Part shown: piece after piece, positions 8,814-16,310 of the stretch
Layout: every line of letters begins with the position of its first letter
Position numbering within the stretch: the stretch's first letter is position 1
From: Lentisphaeria bacterium
Lineage (GTDB): Bacteria; Verrucomicrobiota; Lentisphaeria; Victivallales; UBA1829
Reading direction: 5' to 3'
Assembly: GCA_017456805.1 (NCBI GenBank)
Contig: JAFTIQ010000013.1
Coordinates: 1-64,000, forward strand
Length of the DNA stretch: 64,000 nt
Notes under the pieces: generated by a model
Database searches by the model: none
Told to the model about the DNA's origin: nothing
What the model saw: the letters and a program-made list of their open reading frames with translations, nothing else
Program-made: the position numbers and the translations under genes

Positions 8814-10070
8814 TCAAACTTTTTTAACAATGATCACACCGTTGTGACCGCCGAAACCGAGGTTTGTATTAACCGCGATATTGATCTGACGTTCACGGGG
8901 GGTGTTGGGTGTATAATCCAGATCGCAATCCGGGTCAGGGGTCGTGTAGTTCAGTGTCTGAGGAACAATACCCGTTTCCATTGCCTTGAGACAGATAATG
9001 GTTTCGAGACCGCCCGCTGCACCGAGGGAGTGACCCAATCCGCCTTTTGTACTGCTGATGGCAACTTTTCTTGCTGCATCGCCGAATGCAGTCTTGATTG
9101 CGGCTGTTTCATACATATCGTTGAGGTGTGTACTGGTTCCGTGTGCGTTGATGTAATCCACATCTTCGGGATTGATTCCGGCATTGTTCATAGCCATCTT
9201 CATTGCACGGGCACCGCCTTCTCCGCCGGGAGCAGGGCTGGTGATGTGGAACGCATCGCCTGTTGCACCGTAACCGATGATTTCACCGTAAATCTTGGCA
9301 CCGCGTTTTTTCGCATGTTCCATTTCTTCAAGGATCAGAACACCGGCACCTTCAGACATCACAAAACCATCACGATCCTTATCGAAGGGACGGCTTGCGT
9401 GGAGAGGATCATCATTTCTGGTACTCAGTGCTTTCATTGCACAGAATCCGCCGATTCCAAGACGGGAAACAGAGGCTTCTGCACCGCCTGTAATCATAAT
9501 ATCAGCATCGCCGCGGCTGACCGCGCAATATGCTTCCCCGATAGAATGGCTTGCCGTTGCACATGCTGTAACGGCTGCAAAGTTGGGGCCTTTTGCTCCG
9601 ACTCTCATAGAGACAGATCCGGATGCCATATCAATAATCATCATAGGAATAAGGAAGGGAGAAACCCGGCTCGGACCGGATTGAATCAGCTTGATGCACT
9701 GTTCTTCCATTGTTCTCATACCGCCGATACCGCTTCCGACACAAACACCGACACGTTCCGGTTCAACAGGAGAACCTTCCATACGGAAATCCAAAGGAAG
9801 ACCGGCATCTGCAAGTGCTTCATCTGTCGCAGCAATCGCGTAATGACAGAAATCATCAAGACGGCGTGCTTCCTTGTCTGACATGTACTTGGTAATGTCG
9901 AAATTTTTGACTTCCCCGGCGATATGTGTACGATATGCGCTCATATCAAAACGCTTGATCGTATCAATCCCGCATTTGCCGGCAAGAAGAGCGTCCCATG
10001 TCTCTTTTACACTGTTACCAAGACAAGAAATCGCACCGATTCCGGTAACTGCTACTCGTCTGTATTCCAT
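8814..10070 (-). CDS. fabF: Beta-ketoacyl-ACP synthase II
   Basis: A 418-aa condensing enzyme of fatty-acid elongation; it joins malonyl-ACP to acyl-ACP. The Cys-His-His triad is visible: Cys170 in VTACATASHS, His310 in NAHGTSTHLND and His347 in GLGHSLGAAG. The C-terminal NTNLGFGGHN is also typical. I chose the ATG at 10070, which has GGAGG 6 nt upstream; a TTG one codon earlier is too close to that site. It follows acpP on the same strand, but a strong terminator (10154-10190) separates them, so acpP is probably made in excess and fabF by read-through or a local promoter I do not see. Confidence 0.96.
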   Translation of the reverse strand: MEYRRVAVTGIGAISCLGNSVKETWDALLAGKCGIDTIKRFDMSAYRTHIAGEVKNFDITKYMSDKEARRLDDFCHYAIAATDEALADAGLPLDFRMEGSPVEPERVGVCVGSGIGGMRTMEEQCIKLIQSGPSRVSPFLIPMMIIDMASGSVSMRVGAKGPNFAAVTACATASHSIGEAYCAVSRGDADIMITGGAEASVSRLGIGGFCAMKALSTRNDDPLHASRPFDKDRDGFVMSEGAGVLILEEMEHAKKRGAKIYGEIIGYGATGDAFHITSPAPGGEGGARAMKMAMNNAGINPEDVDYINAHGTSTHLNDMYETAAIKTAFGDAARKVAISSTKGGLGHSLGAAGGLETIICLKAMETGIVPQTLNYTTPDPDCDLDYTPNTPRERQINIAVNTNLGFGGHNGVIIVKKV

Positions 10071-10153
10071 CAAAAACCTCCAAAAAACACTCGTTGTATG
10101 AACTCCCGCATCCTCAAAATGAACTCAAAGTATGGATCCGAACAGGAGCTTCT

Positions 10154-10190
10154 AAAAAAAATGGGTCACCGCGGTTTCCGAGATGACCCA
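10154..10190 (-). terminator. Rho-independent terminator of acpP
   Basis: TGGGTCA (10162-10168) pairs with TGACCCA (10184-10190); on the minus strand an uninterrupted run of eight T follows. Confidence 0.85.
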
Positions 10191-10209
10191 CTGAATTCAA
10201 AAGAGCCGA

Positions 10210-10446
10210 TTAGCCCTGCTTCTTTTCGATGTATTCGATAGCAGCGCCAACAGTCGTCAGAGACTCAGCATCTTCATCCGGAATTTCTGCTCCGAACTGT
10301 TCTTCAAGAGCCATGACCAGTTCAACCTGGTCCAGAGAGTCTGCACCGAGATCTTCAATGAATTTTGCTTCAGGTGTAACCTGATCTTCGTTGACGCTCA
10401 GCTGTTCGACGACGATTTTTTTGACTTTATCAGCGATTTCTGACAT
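10210..10446 (-). CDS. acpP: Acyl carrier protein
   Basis: A 78-aa acidic protein; Ser37 in GADSLD is the 4'-phosphopantetheine attachment site. It carries growing acyl chains for FabF and other enzymes, including lipid A synthesis. The start is the ATG at 10446 with AAAGGG upstream; a longer frame exists but lacks a ribosome site and falls near the promoter. It has its own promoter (10521-10548) and a strong terminator directly after it, fitting a highly expressed single-gene transcript. Confidence 0.97.
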   Translation of the reverse strand: MSEIADKVKKIVVEQLSVNEDQVTPEAKFIEDLGADSLDQVELVMALEEQFGAEIPDEDAESLTTVGAAIEYIEKKQG

Positions 10447-10520
10447 GATGTACCCTTTCTTTGCAACGTTCCGTTGTTGGTTAAGGTTTCGTGTTTTCAA
10501 AAATATAGAGAACTCTAATC

Positions 10521-10548
10521 AATATACATCATAATCCGAAAATATCAA
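10521..10548 (-). promoter_or_regulatory. Promoter of acpP
   Basis: Minus strand: TTGATA (10548-10543), 16 nt, TATATT (10526-10521). Predicted leader about 68 nt. Confidence 0.6.
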
Positions 10549-10723
10549 GTCCACTCATGAAAAAAAATCATTTTTTGTTCTTTTATACCCCATTTTCCCA
10601 TTCAAAATCATTTCCGGCTTTTTTTTCTGTTTTTTCATTATTTATCGATTATTCCTGTTATTTTTTCACTTCGGGGACGTATTAATGGTAAAGTCAGTGT
10701 TTAAAATGATAGAGGTGCCAGTT

Positions 10724-11566
10724 ATGCAGAAAGAAGAAAGTTTCACAAAAGCCGATTCGTTAAAAAAATATATTTCAGAAATCAATCACTATTCCCTCAT
10801 CTCCGCTGAGGAAGAAAAACGTCTCGCAAAACAGATTCATGGAAAAGATGAGGATAAACGGCAGAAGGCAATCGAAACACTCGTCACCGCCAACTTGCGC
10901 CTCGTCGTGAAAATCGCTCACGATTTCAGAGGATGCGGTCTGCCCATCTCCGATTTGATCTCTGAAGGGAATATCGGGCTGATCCGCGCAGGACGTTCCT
11001 TTGATCCGCAGCTCGGTGCCAAATTCAGCTCCTATGCTGCATGGTGGATCAAACAAACTATGCGCCGTGCAATCGCCAATCAGACGCATACGATAAGAGT
11101 CCCCGTTCAAACCGGATCCAAAATGAACAGGATCCGTCAAACCAGAATCATGCTGAAAGCCGAACTCGGACGGGAGCCCTCCGATTTGGAAATTGCGGAA
11201 TATCTGGATTTTTCTGAGCGTACTGTTTCCAATCTCCGCCGTGCGGAAACAAGCATCATCTCCCTTCAGGATCAGATCGTGCCCGGAGAGGACAGCTCTT
11301 TCGAGGAACTGATCCCTGATCCCAAAGCGGTTATGCCCGGAACCGGTATGTGCAACAATGATTCCCTGGACCTTCTGGAAGAGTGTGTCTCCCAGCTGGA
11401 ACCCAGAGAACGGGAAATCATTTTTATGAGATTCTTTGAAAACAAAACCCTGGATGATGTGAGCCTGAAAATCGGAAGAACCCGGGAACGTGTCCGCCAG
11501 ATCCAGAATCAGGCTTTGTCAAAATTGCGCAGCCGGATGAAAGAAGAGGCGGGAGTCGTCGCCTGA
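10724..11566 (+). CDS. RNA polymerase sigma factor, sigma-70 family (RpoD-like)
   Basis: A 280-aa sigma factor. Region 1.2 (SLKKYISEI), region 2 (TANLRLVVKIAHDF, DLISEGNIGLIRA, KFSSYAAWWIKQ), region 3 and region 4 (LEPREREIIFMRFF, TRERVRQIQNQAL) are all present. It lacks the long N-terminal region 1.1 of most primary sigma factors, so it may be a short primary factor or a group 2 factor. I chose the ATG at 10724 because GAGG lies 8 nt upstream; in-frame ATGs at 10685 and 10706 would add 13 or 6 residues and have weaker sites. The gene is divergent from acpP. The 184 bases upstream are very AT-rich with no promoter I can fix. Confidence 0.88.
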   Translation: MQKEESFTKADSLKKYISEINHYSLISAEEEKRLAKQIHGKDEDKRQKAIETLVTANLRLVVKIAHDFRGCGLPISDLISEGNIGLIRAGRSFDPQLGAKFSSYAAWWIKQTMRRAIANQTHTIRVPVQTGSKMNRIRQTRIMLKAELGREPSDLEIAEYLDFSERTVSNLRRAETSIISLQDQIVPGEDSSFEELIPDPKAVMPGTGMCNNDSLDLLEECVSQLEPREREIIFMRFFENKTLDDVSLKIGRTRERVRQIQNQALSKLRSRMKEEAGVVA

Positions 11567-11619
11567 ACATTTTTCCCCAAAGATGTGTCTATTTTTTCAG
11601 ATAACGAAAGGGGGCGTTT

Positions 11620-12174
11620 ATGAAAAAATATCATTGTCCATGCTGTGGAACAGATTATGATCCGGAACATATTGCAGATCAAATACACTTATCTGTCTTT
11701 GGGGAACATTTTCATGGCTGTCCGAATTGCGGTGCGTTGAAACTTTCCAACGGAAGTGCCGCCCTGCCTGAGGCTGATGGTTCCCATCTGATCAGTTGTG
11801 TCTGTGCCAGCCCGAAACATAAAAAGCATTATCAGGGGGCAAAATTACCGGATGATGCAAAATTTTCCGTTTCAACTCCCATTCTGACTGATACAACAGT
11901 TCCCCGTCAGATCCTTGGAAAACACATGACTCCCAAAGGAAAATGCGGGCTTCTGGTTGTCTTGAAAGGGAATCTGCAACTGGTCTGGGAAGATACCGGA
12001 GTGATCCATGATGCAGATCCGGGGCATCCGGTTCTGCTTTATCCTGAGCGGTATCATCACATTCAAATGGATGGTCCTTCTGAGTTCCGGATTGATTTTT
12101 ATGAGATTCAATACACCGGAACTTATGATGAAAAAGCAGTCCGTCCCGGAGAAAATTTCGGAAATCTGCTGTGA
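11620..12174 (+). CDS. Zinc-ribbon and DUF1971 (YeaR/TehB-like) domain protein
   Basis: A 184-aa protein. The N-terminus has paired cysteines, CPCCG and CPNCG about 30 residues apart, forming a likely zinc ribbon. A second Cys pair (CVCASPKHKKHY) follows. Residues 85-170 resemble the small cupin-like DUF1971 domain (VPRQILGKHMTP, then YPERYHHIQM). That domain occurs in YeaR and in front of TehB, and is linked to tellurite or nitrate response; the role here is unknown. GAAAGGGGGCG lies ahead of the ATG. It stands 53 nt after the sigma factor on the same strand and ends at a terminator-like hairpin. Confidence 0.55.
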   Translation: MKKYHCPCCGTDYDPEHIADQIHLSVFGEHFHGCPNCGALKLSNGSAALPEADGSHLISCVCASPKHKKHYQGAKLPDDAKFSVSTPILTDTTVPRQILGKHMTPKGKCGLLVVLKGNLQLVWEDTGVIHDADPGHPVLLYPERYHHIQMDGPSEFRIDFYEIQYTGTYDEKAVRPGENFGNLL

Positions 12175-12183
12175 GAGCTTTCC

Positions 12184-12210
12184 CGGCGCTTCCGGTGCCG
12201 CAGGCTTTTT
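12184..12210 (+). terminator. Terminator-like hairpin after the DUF1971 gene
   Basis: CGGCGC and GTGCCG (one G-T pair) with loop TTCCG, followed 5 nt later by TTTTT. It overlaps the stop region of folB on the other strand. Confidence 0.5.
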
Positions 12211-12559
12211 ATTTCTCCCGGTAAATCTCGATCGAAATGGATTTTGAAAATGCTGCGGCTTTTGGTTTATCGATTTTGACCGTTACGCCGAACACTCCAT
12301 CAAAGGCAAGAACGGTTTCTGCGATTTTATCCGCCAACGCTTCCAGCAGATAAAAAGAAGAGTTTTTTACTGCTTCATAAATATTTTTTTCTACGGCACT
12401 GTAATCCACGGCATCGAAAAGATTATCACTCTTTCCGGCTTTTTTCATATCACATTCCAGAATCGCATCAATGGTGATCTCCTGGGGTGTGATCCGTTCC
12501 TGCGGCAGCGTTCCGATGATCGTTGAAACGGTCATCCCGTTAATGAATATTTTATCCAT
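12209..12559 (-). CDS. folB: Dihydroneopterin aldolase family protein
   Basis: A 116-aa protein of the FolB/tunnelling fold. MDKIFINGMTVSTIIGTLPQER at the start (a conserved substrate-pocket region, ending in GTLPQER) and EALADKIAETVL in the middle match the family. It makes 6-hydroxymethyl-dihydropterin in folate synthesis. The ATG at 12559 has GGAGA 8 nt upstream and follows a good promoter. No other folate gene is adjacent. The gene converges with the DUF1971 gene. Confidence 0.85.
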   Translation of the reverse strand: MDKIFINGMTVSTIIGTLPQERITPQEITIDAILECDMKKAGKSDNLFDAVDYSAVEKNIYEAVKNSSFYLLEALADKIAETVLAFDGVFGVTVKIDKPKAAAFSKSISIEIYREK

Positions 12560-12590
12560 ATTCCAAGTCTCCTGTAAGAAAAATAGTGTA

Positions 12591-12618
12591 ATATTACCTG
12601 AAGTTTGTGAAAAATCAA
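12591..12618 (-). promoter_or_regulatory. Promoter of folB
   Basis: Minus strand: TTGATT (12618-12613), 16 nt, TAATAT (12596-12591). It lies back to back with the greA promoter, only 10 nt apart. Confidence 0.55.
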
Positions 12619-12628
12619 GCAAGAACTC

Positions 12629-12657
12629 TTGAAAAATCATAAAAAAGGGTGTATGTT
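12629..12657 (+). promoter_or_regulatory. Promoter of greA
   Basis: TTGAAA (12629-12634), 17 nt, TATGTT (12652-12657). The same stretch continues as ATAAG, as it does in the prs promoter. Confidence 0.6.
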
Positions 12658-12676
12658 ATAAGGATGAACAAAAAAT

Positions 12677-12700
12677 AACCGTAAGACGGTTTGTGCTTAC
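12677..12700 (+). promoter_or_regulatory. Two competing hairpins in the greA leader
   Basis: AACCGT-AAG-ACGGTT (12677-12691) and GTAAG...CTTAC (12681-12700) share bases and cannot form together. Both lie in the predicted 65-nt leader, ahead of the GGAG at about 12720. A regulatory role is inference only. Confidence 0.3.
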
Positions 12701-12728
12701 AAACAGAACAAAGACGAATGGAGTTATT

Positions 12729-14822
12729 ATGGCTGAACTGGACGATCTGATCCTTGCGGCATTATCCGGCAAGGATGAATGTATCGCAAAACTTGCAGCA
12801 ACGGCAAAAGAAATGGAAGTTTCCGCATTGCGGGAATCCGCTGCAAATTTTGATGTTCTTTTTGATGAATGGAACAATGCAGAAAGTTATGGCACCGGTC
12901 AGGCTTCCTTCGTACTCAAACTGGCAGAGCGGGATGCATTGGAATCTCAGGCATTCCGGAATGCACTTTATGAAAGCGCAAAAGTGATGCTGCCGCCTTA
13001 CATTTCCAGCCAGGCTGTTTTGAAAGCGATCGGGCCCCGGGATACTGCCGTTCAGGCGCATGAAGTGGTTCTCCGGATCATGAAACTTCAGAAAGTTCCC
13101 ACCGGCGCACTGGTTTATTTCCCCGATTCCAAAAACTGGGGCAAACTTTCTGCTATCGACCGTGTTTCCGCAACCTTTTCCATCCAGTCTCTGAAAACCG
13201 GTAATCTGAATTCTTATCCCGTTGCAATCGCATTTTCCTCCGTGATGTTCTTTGAACCTCATCAGGATATGTTCAATATGATCGCTCCGGGCAGCAATCT
13301 TTCCGCTTCTGCAAATTACCGCAAACTTTTCAAAGCACATTGCATCAGTGATCTGAGCGACGAAAAACTGAAAACGATCGTTCAGGGAATCGTGGTTCCC
13401 CTCTGTTTCAATATGGAAAGCTTTGAAGCCTGGTGGAGCAAAGAAGCCGCTCCCGCAGGCGCAGCCGCTCAGAGAGCTCCCTGGGCAGCAAGATCCGTTC
13501 TGGAACTTTCCAATCTGCTGACTCCTTATGCAGAAAAAGGCGGGATCGCATTCAATGAAGAACAGGCAGAACAGCTGACTCAGATGTTCAAGAAACTCCG
13601 TCCCAACATGGTGACCAAAGATGCCGTCATGCTTTCTGAATGTATCGCCATGATCGCGGAAGCAACTCCCAATGATGTCCTTGAGATTCTCTTCAAATCT
13701 CTCCGCGGCGTTGCTCCGTTCTGGCCCGCTTCCGTGGAAAAAATCGCAATTTCCAAACAGCTGGAAGTCTGGGGACACGTTTCTGTGAAAGCTCTTCCTG
13801 CCTTCATTAAGGCATCCTGTCAGCTCTATACTCCCGCAGAAATGGCTCAGCTCGGATGCAAACTCCCCGGAAAATGTCTCAACGTCCTGTTCTTCGCAAT
13901 CGATATGAAAGAAGTTGCAGCAGCTATTTTTGCAGATAAGAATCTTTCCGCTGATGTGCTGATGTTCCTCTGGAAGAACCGCACAAAACTGCCCAAGAAT
14001 CTGACCTTTATTGTGGATATGGAACACATTGCTTCCGCTCTTTCCGCTGATGGTCTGCCGAAAGAATGGGCATCTGCTCAGCGCGACCTCAAGCGTTCTC
14101 TCTTCGAAAAGGAAGATTTCCAGAAATTTGTGATCGACAATGCCGACGGCGATATTCCGTCCATCATTGATGCAATCCAGAAGATCAGAACCTTCCAGAC
14201 CGGCGAATATCAGAGTTTGATGGTGAAACTTGCAAGACATTCTGATGAATTGCAGGCACACATTGAAAAAGCGGCAAAACGGCTCATGGGCAAAAATGCT
14301 CCCGCCGCCGCAACATCTCAGGTGCCCGTCACCTCCAGAGCTTCTCTGGCAAAACTGGTCAAGGAACTGGATGATATCGTGGAAGTTCAGATCCCCGAAA
14401 ACGTCAAGGCAATCGCTCATGCAAGAAGCTATGGTGACTTCCGCGAAAACGCAGAATATGATGCCGCAAAGGAACGCAGACGTTTCCTGCATCGCCGCAG
14501 AAACGAACTGGAAAATACCATCGGCTCCGTGGAATCCACCGATTTCTCCGGAATCGAAATCTCCGATATCGTCGTTCTCGGTTCTACTGTCACTCTGACT
14601 GATAAAGCCGGAAAAGACACCGTCTATTACATTCTCGGTGCATGGGATGGCGATCCCGATCGCAACCGGATCTCCTACCGGACAGTCATGGGCGAAGCTC
14701 TCATGGAAAAGAAAGTCGGTTCAGAAGTCAAGCTGCCCAACGGCGAATTCACTGTGAAGGCAGTTGCACCTCTTCCGGAAGAACTCCGGAAAGAGCTTGC
14801 GGAAGACGGAAGCGGTCATTGA
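12729..14822 (+). CDS. greA: Long-form transcription elongation factor GreA
   Basis: A 697-aa protein. Only the last ~160 residues (535-697) form a normal GreA: a coiled-coil hairpin with GDFRENAEYDAAKE (acidic tip residues that place magnesium in the RNA polymerase active site), then the globular FKBP-like GreAB domain. The first 530 residues are an alpha-helical region without a motif I recognise. Chlamydial GreA has the same extended layout (about 715 aa), so this is a PVC-superphylum trait. The start is the ATG at 12729 with GGAG 6 nt upstream, preceded by a promoter and a structured leader. It rescues backtracked polymerase; the role of the extension is unknown. The next gene starts 3 nt after it. 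Confidence 0.9.
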   Translation: MAELDDLILAALSGKDECIAKLAATAKEMEVSALRESAANFDVLFDEWNNAESYGTGQASFVLKLAERDALESQAFRNALYESAKVMLPPYISSQAVLKAIGPRDTAVQAHEVVLRIMKLQKVPTGALVYFPDSKNWGKLSAIDRVSATFSIQSLKTGNLNSYPVAIAFSSVMFFEPHQDMFNMIAPGSNLSASANYRKLFKAHCISDLSDEKLKTIVQGIVVPLCFNMESFEAWWSKEAAPAGAAAQRAPWAARSVLELSNLLTPYAEKGGIAFNEEQAEQLTQMFKKLRPNMVTKDAVMLSECIAMIAEATPNDVLEILFKSLRGVAPFWPASVEKIAISKQLEVWGHVSVKALPAFIKASCQLYTPAEMAQLGCKLPGKCLNVLFFAIDMKEVAAAIFADKNLSADVLMFLWKNRTKLPKNLTFIVDMEHIASALSADGLPKEWASAQRDLKRSLFEKEDFQKFVIDNADGDIPSIIDAIQKIRTFQTGEYQSLMVKLARHSDELQAHIEKAAKRLMGKNAPAAATSQVPVTSRASLAKLVKELDDIVEVQIPENVKAIAHARSYGDFRENAEYDAAKERRRFLHRRRNELENTIGSVESTDFSGIEISDIVVLGSTVTLTDKAGKDTVYYILGAWDGDPDRNRISYRTVMGEALMEKKVGSEVKLPNGEFTVKAVAPLPEELRKELAEDGSGH

Positions 14823-14824
14823 TC

Positions 14825-15637
14825 ATGATGCGGCAGAACCTCATTCCTGCCGCAGTACTTCTTTCTTCAGGAATCGTTCTGAAGAAGCTATATTTTGCGG
14901 CAAAGCCTCCTGAGGCTCATTGCCGCATTCTTTTTTTCTCGGATACTCATTTCCGTTCGGATCTGATCCGGAACAGTTGTTCCTGCAGTCCGTTGAAAAG
15001 ATGGTCCGGGCTGCCGGAGATTGGGAAAGCATTGCTCCGTTCGGTGGAGGAAATCGCCCCGGATGTGCTGATCTTCGGCGGAGATCTTGTCTCTCATACG
15101 GTGTTGTACCCGGAGGCGTTCCAACTGCTGAAAGAGATGAATGTGCCGGTCAAACTGGCAGTTTTCGGAAATTGGGAATCCAAGACCCGCGCCTGGCTCT
15201 CTTCCGCGAAAGTGGAGCAGGGATTCCGGAATGCAGGATTTCAACTGCTGCAAAACCGTTCTGTTATGGTGAAAGGAATCCAATTTTCCGGATTGGAAGA
15301 TTTCCGGTTCGGGAATCCTCTGATCCCGGAGCCGCAGTCCGAAGCATTTTTCCGTTTCCTGATCTCTCATAACCCGGATATCGTCGGCAAAACACCTGCG
15401 GAAAACCTTGCCGGATATGATCTGATTCTCAGCGGCCATACTCACGGCGGACAGATCCGTCTGCCGCTGTTCGGTGCGGTCAGAACCTCTTCGATTTATT
15501 GGAAACGGTATGAACGGGGGATCCGGAAGAGCTGGAAAAAACCGCCGATGTTTATCTCTTCCGGGATCGGAGCTACTTATATCCTGCGCCGTTTCCGTTG
15601 TCCGCCGGAAATGCTTCTGGTGGAAATCGGTTCCTGA
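14825..15637 (+). CDS. Metallophosphoesterase, YkuE-like, membrane-anchored
   Basis: A 270-aa calcineurin-type phosphoesterase. Metal-binding motifs are SDTHF (D-x-H), GGDLVSH (GD), GNWES (normally GNH[DE], here Trp replaces His), SHNPD and SGHTHGGQ. An N-terminal hydrophobic stretch (residues 6-22) suggests a signal anchor with the enzyme facing the periplasm. YkuE-like enzymes act on lipids such as UDP-diacylglucosamine-type substrates, but this cannot be assigned here. The ATG at 14825 begins 3 nt after the greA stop, so translation is probably coupled; a second ATG follows at once. Confidence 0.8.
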   Translation: MMRQNLIPAAVLLSSGIVLKKLYFAAKPPEAHCRILFFSDTHFRSDLIRNSCSCSPLKRWSGLPEIGKALLRSVEEIAPDVLIFGGDLVSHTVLYPEAFQLLKEMNVPVKLAVFGNWESKTRAWLSSAKVEQGFRNAGFQLLQNRSVMVKGIQFSGLEDFRFGNPLIPEPQSEAFFRFLISHNPDIVGKTPAENLAGYDLILSGHTHGGQIRLPLFGAVRTSSIYWKRYERGIRKSWKKPPMFISSGIGATYILRRFRCPPEMLLVEIGS

Positions 15638-15646
15638 ATTCTCCGG

Positions 15647-15690
15647 AAAAAAGGAAGGCTGTCCTCCGGAATTTCCGGAAAACAGCCTTC
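15647..15690 (-). terminator. Terminator of the small secreted protein gene
   Basis: GAAGGCTGT (15654-15662) pairs with ACAGCCTTC (15682-15690), with an inner CCGGAA/TTCCGG stem. On the minus strand six T follow. It may also stop transcription arriving from the convergent phosphoesterase gene. Confidence 0.85.
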
Positions 15691-15708
15691 ACAGGAGAGG
15701 GGTTCTTC

Positions 15709-16065
15709 TTAATTTGTGGCGATTTCGTATCTGTTATAAACACTGCCGCGGTTGACGACCTTGATGGTGAACTTTCCGGTCCACTTGGGAGTCCATGTCG
15801 CAACACAGGCATCGGTGCTGTCGGTATCGCTGGCAATCAGGTTTCCATTTTCATCATAGATATAAAGATCAAGATCGGTATCGCCATCGCCATTGACCGC
15901 AACAACAGCCTTTTCATCTCCGCGGAAGGTCAGAACGTACCGGTCGGTATCATAGGCTTTGACGGTTTCCTTTGTAAAAGTTTCACCGCGGGTGGATCCG
16001 GCATTTGCGAAGAAGGGTGTTGCGGTGAGAGCGATAAGAGCTGCGATTGCGAGAGAGTGTTTCAT
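15709..16065 (-). CDS. Small secreted beta-sandwich protein (PPC-domain like)
   Basis: A 118-aa protein with a clear signal peptide (MKHSLAIAALIALTATPFFANA, cleaved after ANA). The mature ~95 residues look like a bacterial pre-peptidase C-terminal domain: DTDRYVLTFRGDEKAVV, then DGDTDLDLYIYDENG (a probable calcium-binding loop), SDACVATWTPKWTG and a final FTIKVVNRG strand. Such domains usually sit at the end of secreted proteases or glycosidases; here it stands alone. GAAAGGA lies upstream of the ATG. It follows the DUF4838 gene on the same strand, but a strong terminator separates them. Function unknown. Confidence 0.7.
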   Translation of the reverse strand: MKHSLAIAALIALTATPFFANAGSTRGETFTKETVKAYDTDRYVLTFRGDEKAVVAVNGDGDTDLDLYIYDENGNLIASDTDSTDACVATWTPKWTGKFTIKVVNRGSVYNRYEIATN

Positions 16066-16201
16066 TTTTCTATCCTTTCAGTTTTGATTTTGTTGTTATG
16101 AGAACTTTCTCTTTTCACCTAATAAGACGCGCCGGGAAGAAGTTTCTGACAAAACTTTTTCATTTTTTTTGATTTTTTTCAGATTTGAGTTCAAAAAAAG
16201 G

Positions 16202-16242
16202 CAAAAAAAACTTTGCAGCACGTTTCTGCCGCAAAGTTTTTT
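16202..16242 (-). terminator. Strong, symmetric terminator after the DUF4838 gene
   Basis: AACTTTGC (16209-16216) pairs with GCAAAGTT (16231-16238). The stem has an A-run on one side and a T-run on the other, so it can work on both strands; it is placed to end the minus-strand DUF4838 gene. Confidence 0.8.
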
Positions 16243-16310
16243 CAGGAAATATCTGTTCTTTTATGGAGTCAACTTCAAAACTTCTGCCTTTGAAATGACT
16301 TCCGGGCGTT

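Noticed and set aside
12762..14492. 576-codon frame opposite greA
   Set aside because: A mirror of greA codon usage, with no ribosome site or family likeness; the same holds for the long frames opposite bamA, the DEAD-box helicase, dnaE and the giant glycosyltransferase.
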